Source: Harmothoe impar
Taxonomy: Eukaryota > Annelida > Polychaeta > Phyllodocida > Polynoidae
Assembly (NCBI GenBank): GCA_947462335.1
Contig: OX381710.1
Coordinates: 63,235,303 to 63,299,302 of the forward strand
DNA: 64,000 nt
Direction of reading: 5' to 3'
Below the pieces are notes generated by a model, which searched no databases, was not told the origin of the DNA, and saw only the letters and a program-made list of their open reading frames with translations. Position 1 is the first letter of the stretch, and every line of letters starts with the position of its first letter. Positions 37,190 through 46,448 of this stretch are shown here, in pieces. The position numbers were made by a program, and so were the translations under genes.

Positions 37190-37830
37190 CAAAGGAAAGC
37201 ATACTGTATGGAAAGAAATGCAATGCATGAGATCATCAATGATACCATTATTAGAACTCCCATGACTGGTAAAGTGAGGAGGGGATTAAGGAAATAATAC
37301 TCTGTTAGTTGGAACATGCTACAGACAATAATCAAAACAGTAGATCAATTGAGGCACACAGATGAAAAAGACTGATGAGCAATGATAACAAGGTGCCTGG
37401 GTTCATTATATCTGTGAGGCCTGATAGTGTATCATAAAAACACCGTTACAGTTACAAGCAGGCAATGCAAATCTCTATCAAACAGTCCCACAAGCAAATA
37501 CTGGAGGCCAACTTTAATGAATCATCTGTATAGAAATGGTAATGGTGTATTCAGAGGGGTCCGCATCCAATTCCTACTCTGATTATCCTTTATCAAAGGG
37601 ATAATTTGGGGAATGCTACTCATAGATAAATCTCATTTATGCATGGCATTGTGGCATTGCTCTATCACATATGACTCAACTATGCATAGAGATAGATACT
37701 GATGCCAACCTATATGGTTTGGTTTTCTGTAGCTTTTCATAGATTTTCATATCACCCACTCTAAGATGACATGGTAAAAACAGATGAAAATGCTAGAAAA
37801 CGGGCAAAACCTGCTTATGCATATAATTTC
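37190..37830 (+). repeat. Array module C, copy 4
   Basis: Closest to copy 3 (ACACCGTTACAGTTACAAGC, AACAGTCCCACAAGCAAATA, TATGACTCAACTATGCATAG), but it retains AATCATCTGTATAGAAATGG, which is lost in copy 3 and present in copies 1 and 2. The mosaic pattern points to descent from a common unit with independent deletions. Confidence 0.85.
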
Positions 37831-38009
37831 AAGGAAAGGTCTGCAAATAATTATCAAGTATAATTTCAAGTACAGCTTAATCAGTTTCCTAGACAGAGAG
37901 TATTTATTAATTGATTTTTATATGTCTATATAGAAAGTATTATCTTGATACCCATTTTTACACAGACAGAGAGCGATATGTCCAGCTCCTGTTGTTAAGA
38001 TATTTTGGA

Positions 38010-38086
38010 GCTGTTCAAATTACCATATTTAACAACAACCATGGAAAATGACAATGTTTATTTGTCACTATGGTAATTTAAACAGC
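38010..38086. repeat. Imperfect 18-bp inverted repeat
   Basis: GCTGTTCAAATTACCATA (38010-38027) and TATGGTAATTTAAACAGC (38069-38086) form a stem with one mismatch around a 41-nt loop. The left arm is conserved in unit 2 (25590-25608); the right arm is not obvious there. Confidence 0.75.
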
Positions 38087-38299
38087 CTTGTAGACTTTAA
38101 CACTTAGATCTTCAAGTAAATAACATTTTTGTTTTTGTTCGATTCATTGTTTACAGCTAATCACATTACCTATTTCCAGTTGGTGTTACACAGATTTTGT
38201 GTGACGAAAGTCCTTACGTACAGAGCGCAATGAAGTTTGTGTGAGGATCTCTATTCAAACTAGCGTCCAAAGTCACCACATGGATCAATGAACCCAAAA

Positions 38300-38400
38300 C
38301 ATGTATCAATCCTTTATAGATCGCCTTCATGCATCAAGTATTGCAAAGCTGATCTGAGAACAATGTTTGCACCCATCCTTGCTGCATCTGTCTGTTAGTT
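38300..38400 (+). repeat. Array module G, copy 3 (partial)
   Basis: ATGTATCAATCCTTTA and CATCCTTGCTGCATCTGT match the start of module G copy 2 (30114-30150). The right half and module D are missing here, and module F follows directly. Confidence 0.6.
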
Positions 38401-38614
38401 CTCATCATACATGCAAATATTAAACAACGTTTATATAAATCCTCAATTTTTTTGGAATGACATGTCTGCATTGCCTTGCAGTGACAGTTATTGAATGTAA
38501 CCATTATCATCCAGTTCAAATGAAGGCTCATTACTTTATTGTCCACAGAGACATGGACATTAAGCTGCTGGATGCTGAATACATGGTAAATGATTAATAG
38601 ACGCCAAGACTAGT
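38401..38614. other. Inter-module spacer
   Basis: Short AT-rich spacer with a chance minus-strand frame; nothing recognised. Confidence 0.4.
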
Positions 38615-38699
38615 CAGAAATAGAAAAAGCCTTGAAGCAGATATTAAACCCTGAAGACCACATCAGGATGGCTAGACCGTTGACTGATTTAGACACTGC

Positions 38700-39181
38700 A
38701 ATAACAGCCCAGGGGGCGACTCAGTTCCAAACATACCGGGAGGTGTGGTCAAAAATTGGAGTGATATGGGTCCTTTTTAAGCCTCCATAGAGTGGGACTG
38801 TGAACTCCATTATGGGTATCTTTTTTAGGAGCTACTCTGTTATGGGTCTGATATTTAGGGTAGTGATACTCCATGTGGTCAAAACCTGCACAATTATATA
38901 TGTAGACAAATTGTATTGTAAAGAGCTTAATAGCTGTAGCAAAGTTACAGACATTTACTGGATAAAAAGTAATACATTATGATGAGTAGTTCATGTTTAT
39001 ATTTCATCTATACTACCGGTAATGTAAAGTTGCACACATATGGGGATATATTCTTAGAAGGTCTGCACCATTATGGGTTATTTTTCAACTAATCAGCCTA
39101 CTCACATATGGGTGAGTTATTGAGGCCCATGACCACACATCCCGGTAAAATTAATTCAAGTCGCCCCCCTGGGAATAACAG
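38700..39181. mobile_element. Non-autonomous hAT-like element with 8-bp target duplication
   Basis: The 466-bp element (38708-39173) has imperfect terminal inverted repeats of about 43 bp. The left end CCCAGGGGGCGACT and the right end (complement) CCCAGGGGGGCGACT each continue inward to an ACCGGGA(G/T)GTGTGGTCA block. It is flanked by AATAACAG (38700-38707 and 39174-39181). Module F copy 1 has a single AATAACAG followed by AGAGGGAAGT near 31881, an empty site. An 8-bp duplication with CAGGGG-containing ends fits the hAT superfamily. The element has no transposase frame, so it would have been mobilised in trans. The P superfamily also makes 8-bp duplications and is the main alternative. Confidence 0.85.
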
Positions 39182-39920
39182 AGAGGGAAGTTTAATCTAA
39201 GTTGCGCCTGCCTCTTTTGCTTTTCTATTTGGAAACAATGGTGAGCAGAATCAAAAGAATTCATCTGTTATTAATTCTGTACTATAGGAAATGTCACTTT
39301 GGATCAAGCTTAGATCTTTTGTAGTCTGTTCATATCTAACATTTAATATATATTCATATGTATTATAGTGGCAATGAGGTGCTGGGAAAGCGTGAAACAA
39401 ACAACTGGATAAACAACCTATTGGGTTTAGGATTAAAGTGTAACTTCTTTCTTGAGTTTGAGGTAAATAATTCGATATAGAGGAAATAGGATGCCTGTGT
39501 GGGTAGAGGTCCCAGTGTGGAAAAGTCAAAGGAGCAAATGTCAAAGTGGTAGCCATCCTGTCAACAACCTGGTTGATAGGGGCATGCTTTCACTACCCGG
39601 CAACTGCAGTCATTATAATGATCATAAAGTACAAATTCGACATTTGAGGGGTGGAATCATGTCCTAGGAGCAAATACCATCAAAATCCAGGATTTAGTGA
39701 TACTGATGAAAACTATTATGTCTTCAAGGACGATTTTTGTCTTGCAGGGTTTCGATACATTAACCCTATTACATGTGAAGGGCTGCAGATGCCATCTTAC
39801 ATGGTACCTCTAGGAATCACTGTGTGTACTTTACATCTTAAAGCTTTGATCAGGTATTAGTGGTGGGGAAAACGGCCAGAAGATAGTCTAGTATGATGCT
39901 AGGTGGCAAAGCTGAAAGGC

Positions 39921-40162
39921 TACACACGAAAAAGAAGTAGAATCACTGTGACTCCTGACTTGATCACTGTGGTAACTCTCCCCAGGACTCTAACATGACT
40001 CCTTAACATTAGCAGGACTCTAAAGTAACTCTATAATGACCCCTATTCTCAGACTCCATAATGACTGGGAGTCACGTTAGAGTTGTGGGGAGAGTTACCT
40101 CAGTGATCGAGTACAGACTCCCATTTGAGAGTTGCAGTGATTCTACGTCTTCTCTCTGTGTA
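39921..40162. mobile_element. Mariner-like MITE inserted at TA
   Basis: The 238-bp element (39923-40160) is flanked by TA on both sides. Terminal inverted repeats start CACACGAAAAAGAAGTAGAA and, on the complement, CACAGAGAGAAGACGTAGAA, both continuing TCACTG; a further inner pair (GATCACTG(T/A)GGTAACTCTCC) extends the similarity to 90 bp or more. The sister copy near 32497-32510 reads GGCTAAAGAC without the insert. It has no coding capacity. The TA duplication and length fit Tc1/mariner-type MITEs. Confidence 0.8.
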
Positions 40163-41640
40163 AAGACAGCTTTACACTATTGACAAGTTGACAGGATATG
40201 TTACCAAAAACAAAAAAAATAATGATAGAAACAGCTGAGAAATGATCTGTTAAATGTGTGATAGTCTTGGCAGTGGTATGTTATTGAGATCTACAAGAAA
40301 TTCACATGTTTTTTCAGGGTGGTTTCAGATCACGGCCAGATTGAATGAAATAAATAGCTAAACAAGATTTTGTTCATTGAGTTCCAGACTGGGTCGGACA
40401 GAGATTCCCAATTCTGGCAGAGTTTGGGTGCTAGGTACATGTATGAGAGTAAATATACCTGGGCTGAGTTTGGGCTATGGACAGGGCAAATCACCTAGCA
40501 CCTTTAAATTCTGACACGGTCTTTTGACATGTCTCAGTCAGCTTGACCAAACCTGGTGGTTATACTTTCCTATAATTAGATACATGACAACTAGCATCAC
40601 CGGGTACTTTGGTGGTTAGAAGCTTTTTTAACCATTTTGAAAGAAGAGGAATAGTTGGAAATCTGCAACACAACCCAAAATTATGATTTATGATACAGGT
40701 ATACTTGACATATTTTTACTCTTTCTCAAATTCTCAAATATAAACGGGTGGTGATAATCACATGTTATCATCTAATCAATAAATTCAGGCTGCAACCATA
40801 TTAGAAAGTTGAAAATTCCCAAGGCACCCTGTGCCAATATGACGAATCTATCAAAGAGGCTCGGCAGAAAACCTTACTGCTTTAACCTGTTCACAGCTTA
40901 AACAATGTGATAACCTCCATCATTCTGATTCATCCGGAGTGCAAAATAGCGCTCAAAATGTCAATGGTTTAATGCATCAAAGAAGAGTTGCTCACCATTG
41001 CTTCTTCCATGCATCAGGATGATGAAGGGGTATTCTATTGATGATAGGGAATAATTCATGTAAGTACTATGTTGCCCTTAAATGGATAACATCACACTTT
41101 CCCACAGTTGTCTGGATGTTTATGCTAAGATATTCAGTACAGCATCATACACAAATGTTTCCCCATATATATCCATTTCTAGCACAAGGTGTGCAACTGA
41201 GCGACACAAATTATATGGCTAGTGCTCTAAAAGCTTACAACTATCAGGTGAAACTAATTGGAAAACTTGACATTTTATGTGACACTAAAGCTTATTGTCC
41301 AAGTTTTATCTTGTAATCCAGTCTGAGTGGGATGTTGTGTGAATGTCATTTTTCTGTAGCTATGCGCCTGAGGTGTTGCCTCAGGTACACAAGCCTCATG
41401 CTACCCCAGGTAGACACAAGCCATTAGCCAATCAGGATCCACACGATGCAGCAGCAGATGCATCTGCTCACCTCTCTTCTCGAAACTGGACTTGGTCCGC
41501 TGCTGTGTACCTAAGGTACAGTTCATATCCCTGCCACTGAGAATACCTCCCGTACAGAAGGAACTCCTGGTATAGATTCATCACAATTAGGGTAGGCCTA
41601 CTGTTGCATGTTCCTTTATATTTACAGAGGCCACACAAGG

Positions 41641-41917
41641 CGTGCAAGGTGGATGGTGGTGCATCTACATCACTATTATTATAAATATATTAAGAATTAT
41701 ATAATCAAATAAAGAGCTCAAAAAGACAAATGACATTCAGCGGGTATGCTACTTCATTTAAGCTCATGGATAAGACAGCCTGTAGCTCCTGATTGTCAAT
41801 TGCAAAATATGATGATCAGCTGCAGTCCTCTATATCTAGTGTCACAATAACTGCTCATTCCCACCATACTTCTTACTCGTTTGCCTCTGACTCATCACCT
41901 AGTAGCTGTCTGCCACA
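41641..41917 (+). repeat. Array module D, copy 4, left part
   Basis: 41680-41917 aligns with 34600-34880, including TATATCTAGTGTCACAATAA (41830-41849) and the CTCATCACC run. The copy is split here by the LTR retrotransposon and resumes at 55591. It is therefore the element's insertion site. Confidence 0.8.
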
Positions 41918-41921
41918 GAAA
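41918..41921. repeat. Target site duplication, left (GAAA)
   Basis: GAAA directly left of the 5' LTR, repeated at 55591-55594 directly right of the 3' LTR. Other D copies read through this point without interruption (GAGAGGTAGAGCC at 26408). Confidence 0.8.
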
Positions 41922-42355
41922 TGTAACGGGAGAGGGCGTTTCCGAATGCAGCCACCTCCGGCCGCTGGTCACGTGGGTGACGGTCAGTGCTGGAGACTGG
42001 AGGCAACTCCTCCAGTCCCCATTCCTGAACGACCATCCACCAAGACAACAAGGGTAAGCTTCCAGCTCCAGTTTTGATGGGTGATATCAGGGATCTTTAG
42101 ATATATTATATTGCTGACTTGTGACCATAATTACTGTATTCATAGTTGTGTACCGTTTCTGAACAATATATAGTTATTAATCATGAATTACTGTGTCTGG
42201 TTTTGTCTACACATATCTTTACTCTAGCATTTGATATCTCATCCTCTCCAGCCTCCTGGCTGTGCTAAGTCCCTCTAAGGGCAAACTTCTGGCCATCTGA
42301 CGTCTGAATTATCATAGTATAGTACATAAATAGTTCCTAGCCCAAAACTATTTCA
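41922..42355 (+). repeat. 5' LTR (434 bp)
   Basis: Starts TGTAACGGGAGAGGG and ends CTATTTCA (TG...CA). It reads identical to 55157-55590. It contains an E-box CACGTG (41970-41975) in a near-palindromic TCACGTGGGTGA, AT-rich TATATTATATTG and CAATATATAG boxes that might serve as core promoter, and a GGTAAGC splice-donor-like word near 42052. No AATAAA signal was seen. Which part is U3, R and U5 cannot be set from sequence alone. Confidence 0.95.
41995..42017. repeat. LTR hairpin
   Basis: GACTGGAGG (41995-42003) pairs perfectly with CCTCCAGTC (42009-42017) over a 5-nt loop. The same hairpin is in the 3' LTR at 55230-55252. It could be an RNA structure in the terminal repeat; this is an inference. 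Confidence 0.75.
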
Positions 42356-42357
42356 AC

Positions 42358-42375
42358 TGGTGTCAGATAGTGGGA
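42358..42375 (+). promoter_or_regulatory. Primer-binding site, leucine tRNA type
   Basis: TGGTGTCAGATAGTGGGA begins two bases after the LTR. It resembles the complement of a metazoan leucine tRNA 3' end (TGGTGTCAGAAGTGGGA, from general knowledge) with one extra T in the middle. The TGG start matches the CCA tail. The tRNA assignment is by resemblance and should be compared with the host's own tRNA genes. Confidence 0.7.
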
Positions 42376-45300
42376 TAAAAGTGGCAGGAAACTGCAACTT
42401 CAAGGACAGGAGGATTTCCTCTCTGTCCTCTGACCCCACACCAGGAAACCCATTTTCTAAAGTCATTTCGGCATCCTTTCTTTCCCCAAACCACATCAAA
42501 ATTTGTTTTAAATTAATAATCAAGCCTTGCTACATAGGTGCACCTAAAATCGTGAGCCAGATCCTCCCTTTAGGGGCGGATGGAGATGGATTAATTAAGG
42601 GAATTCAAAAGCAGCTAAGGACAAAAGCAGACCATTAATTTGTAACCACCACCCACCCCTTGTATAAGGCCAGACGATTGGAGATTCCCTGGCTAAGGAC
42701 CCCTATAAGAATTCTCACAGATTGGTTATACCTGTATGCATATAAAGCATTGTTGATAAGTTTGTAAATTTACGGACCAGAGTTGACCGGGAAGCGGGGA
42801 CAACTGCTCGCCGCCCACCCTCCCACGGACGCCGCCCTCCCCTACCCACGTGAGCCGCTCCTCCTGCTCCCATCCCCCCTCCTAAGCCACTTTCTCTCCT
42901 CACACCCCGTGTTCCCATGGACTCAACCTGAGACAATCACCCTCGGTCATTACCCCAAACTAGACGGATACATCGGGCACAGAACACGAGATATCTATAA
43001 TTCTTGTAATAACCACATTAAGACTATAATTGTGTATAGAGCAGGGAACTCACGTGTGCGCCACCCTCCTCCAGGTGGGACCACGTGGGCCAGAAGCACC
43101 CTGTGTCACCCTCGCCCAACCACTGCTCACGTCTATCTGCCCTATACAGTTAACATATTGCTGTCTATATAATTGGAAATTATACTGACGAAAACATGTG
43201 CATTTGTACCTGTTTTCTTCCTTAGTACACCCCGCCGAATACGTGTGTGGCTACGCGCCGCCCTCCCCTCACGGGACCCTCCTCCTGCTGCAGGCCGACT
43301 CCCGGTTGTCGCGCCTCCCGTGCCTCCAACCACACACACCCCTCCCCCTACTCCCCACATCAGATATTAACCAACCGACACTGTAAAGTCACCAACCTCC
43401 GTGAGTCTCATTCCTAAATCGTATATAAATTGGGGAACGTTTGGCTTACTATTACAACTTTTGAGGCACTCCTGCCACCCCTCGTGGGTTGCAGCCAATG
43501 TTCTCAGTAGGTAATCATAACCCTTGATAGACACACCCTGTACTCCCATGTAGATTGAGACCATTCTGGTTGTTATGTCTAAATTCATTTAACATCCATA
43601 TATCCGACATAGAAGTGTTTTTTTTTATAAATCAGGCTAGTGACGCCCATCACAGCTCCCCCTTTTGGGTATTACCCACTTGAGTAAACCCGGGGTAAAA
43701 CCTGGTTTATCAAATTTTATATTCATTCCAAACCACACAGAAAAGTCGTGTATGAATCAGGGAATATGTTTGGTTAATATGTTTAAGGAATTGGCGGAGT
43801 AAGAATTCCAACTTCACAAATCAGGGCAGACGGGCACCTCCCAACCCCCCCCCCCCCCTCCTCATACGCATACACACACCTAGAGTGGACGTGGATAATT
43901 AGCAGGCGGTTATGAGACGTAATACCCCCTTGGACAATTACCGTTACGTGTTGTTGTCCTAAGGAGTGGCAGGATCCCTCCTGCCCCCCCCCCCCAACCC
44001 TGCCTCACCCTTGTTTAGAGAAGGCTGAGCTACCTACCCCCCCCGACCCCCCCCCCCCCCCCCCCGCCCTGGAGGTTTTGCCGCCATCCACCCTGCCCTG
44101 TTACCTCACCCCATTGGACAGCTACAAGTTGCTGTTCTAGTCCTGGAGGCAGTAGCGTCAGCCCACCCCCTCCCCAACTTTTGAGACAATTAGCATCAGC
44201 CTACCCTTCTACCAGTCTGTGAGTGTGAGGTAATCTGGAGACAGTTACACGTTGTTATTCTAGTCCTGGACGCAGTAGCGTCACACCCCTCCTCCCCACC
44301 CCCCCCCCCCCCCAAACATCCTGCGTTTCAGCAACACGTAATCCTCGCGGACAGTTACGTGTTGTTGTTCTAGGGAGTGGCGGGATCCCTACCCCCCCCC
44401 CCTCCCTGGAGCAGCATCTTCACCCCTCCCACCCCACGGACAACACCCTCCCTCCAGGCACTCCTTGTTGAGACAGGACGTAATACCCCTTCCCTCCTGG
44501 AGGAGACACATCTTGTTGCCGACCTGTAGCCCGGATCTACCCTCCCCTGTTACCACATCTGGGTATAACCCCCCCCCCCCCCCTGGAAGGGACGCGGACA
44601 TTTCTGACATATAAGACACCCTGTTAGACAAGAGTTGTTGTTCTAGTCCGTCGCCCCCCCCCCCCCACCAGCCTGAGCTACTCCACGCCCCTCCCAGGCA
44701 CCCAGAGACGTGGGAATTTGCCCGGGGTTTGTAGAGCATCACAGAAACACAGCCACGGCACGTAGTGCAGGGTGCTTACTGCCAGGTCCGCGCTGCCCCG
44801 CCCCCTTCACCCAGAGCAAGCTACAAGGCACCTGTACCCCACTCCAATCCACTTTTATTGATTCCGATAGTTCTGATTATGCCACCAGAATCAATGTCAC
44901 ATTGAAGCACATATATATACGAGGAGATAGGGAAGTATTTGGTTCTTGTGTTGTGATATTCAAAATTGTGTGGCTATAAACTGAATGTCCAGGTGGCCGC
45001 GGCCATCACCCTCCCTACAGAGACTCTGTGTTCAGGGAAGAGATACCCCCCCCCCCCTTGCTCCTACAGGGGACGCAGATAATCCTCACCAAAGTCTATT
45101 AAGTACCCCCCCCCCCCACCCTGTGGCCGTGTAACACCCCATAGGACAATTAGCGGACAGTTACGTCTTGTTGTCCTAAGGAGTGGCAGGATCCCTCCTG
45201 CACCCCCCCCCCTCGTTTACAGAACGAGCTACCCCCACCCCTCCCCCTGGAGGAGACAGTTGGGTAGACGACCCCACCCTCTGGACCCTAGTGAGACAGG

Positions 45301-46448
45301 ACGTAATACCTCCCCCCCCCTCCTAAAGTGAACGTGGACAATTAGCAGACAGTTACGTCTTGTTGTCCTAGGGAGTGGCAGGATCCCTCCTGCACCCCCC
45401 CCCCCCCCCCCACCCTGTGGTCGTGTAACAACCCATTGGACAATTAGCGGACAGTTACGTCTTGTTGTCCTAGGGAGTGGCAATTCCCTCCTGCCCCCCC
45501 CCCCCCCGACATTTAAGACACACATGTTACACATTAGCAGACAGTTATGTACAAGGTTGTAGTTCTAAGACAGGGAGAGGCGAGGTTCTTTCCCGCCAAT
45601 CTGTCCAAGTAACGCCCCCCCCCCTCCCAGGCACCCTGATACGCGGGTTTTGCTCGGGGTTTGTGGAGCGTCATCGAACGCAGCCAGCGCCCACCCCCAC
45701 CCCCACAGGCTCGGCACGGGGCGGCAAAACAACGTCCCTGCCGACATCAGCAGGCACAGGGAATTCCCCTTTCCCTTCCTATACATAAACCCATGGGCGT
45801 AAGGCACTGTGTGAGGAGCAGAACCGAAACTGGCCTCCAACCCCATCCCTATTACATAAAGCATTGTAATCTGCTGTAAACAAAAACGAAATAGTTTGGT
45901 TATATACCCTAGCCTGTTGCTGAGGGTATTGCTTCCTGCTAAAATTATATTGCAGGGGCAGATATTATTGAAACCATTTGTGTTATTTATGAAAATATAT
46001 TTCTTATTTAGGGTCACAGTCAGCATTTAGTCAACATAATCACCCTTGAAACTGTTGTTTGAAGCTATTGCTCTGATATTGGTCAGGTCTGGAATCTTGT
46101 TCTAATTGTGACAATTTTTGTCAAATGACAATTATTGACCAATGGGATACTACTGTGTTGTGTTGCCTCCAGGCAGCTTGTATAGGCCTACATATAGTGT
46201 ATAAAATCAGCACGGAGACAATTATAGATTTAATTATCATTTTTGCTCTACTGTGCTGATAGTAACTAAATTAGCACCTATTACATTTTCCAAATTGACT
46301 GTGCACTCTGGCACAGGTTTAAGGCAATAGGTAACTGGTTGAAGTAAAATTTCAACAAGAGCTGAAATTTCCAAATTGGTATTTCAAGAAAAAAAAAAAA
46401 AATGAGGTACAAATTGTGGGAATTTCATAAAGCATAATCACTCTCGCC
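42376..46448 (+). other. Long untranslated leader of the retrotransposon
   Basis: About 4.07 kb between the primer-binding site and the gag-pol start, very long for a Ty3/gypsy element. The longest frames (for example 42783-43172 and minus-strand 45565-46026) are C-tract or P-rich low-complexity translations and I recognise none. It has a TATA-like ATATAAAGC near 42739-42747. The part at 43840-45640 is repetitive. It might hold packaging, translation or promoter signals, or be captured DNA; nothing in the sequence decides this. Confidence 0.7.
43840..45640 (+). repeat. C-tract-punctuated leader repeats
   Basis: At least seven diverged copies of a block reading GACAATTAGC(A/G)GACAGTTACG, T(C/G)TTGTTGT(C/T)CTA, GGGAGTGGCAGGATCCCTCC, then a poly-C run. 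Copies lie near 43910, 44110, 44235, 44345, 45140, 45335 and 45440. More than a dozen C runs of 9-18 bases occur. A second duplicated block, CTCCCAGGCACCC followed by GGGGTTTGT(A/G)GAGC(A/G)TCA, is present near 44690 and 45625, so a longer unit of about 930 bp was probably duplicated once. Confidence 0.8.

Larger units (their letters stand above)
38615..41640 (+). repeat. Array module F-E, copy 2
   Basis: Colinear with copy 1 (31765-34300), but enlarged by a hAT-like element (38708-39173), a mariner-like element (39923-40160) and about 230 bp of other sequence (about 39255-39485). The E part (40790-41150) matches 33300-33655 and has further relatives at 57950-58100 and 62290-62400. A segment at 41370-41540 is not found in copy 1. 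Confidence 0.8.

Noticed and set aside
45477..46026. Proline-rich frames on both strands of the retrotransposon leader
   Set aside because: They are translations of poly-C runs and repeat blocks, change frame with run length, and have no recognisable domain.
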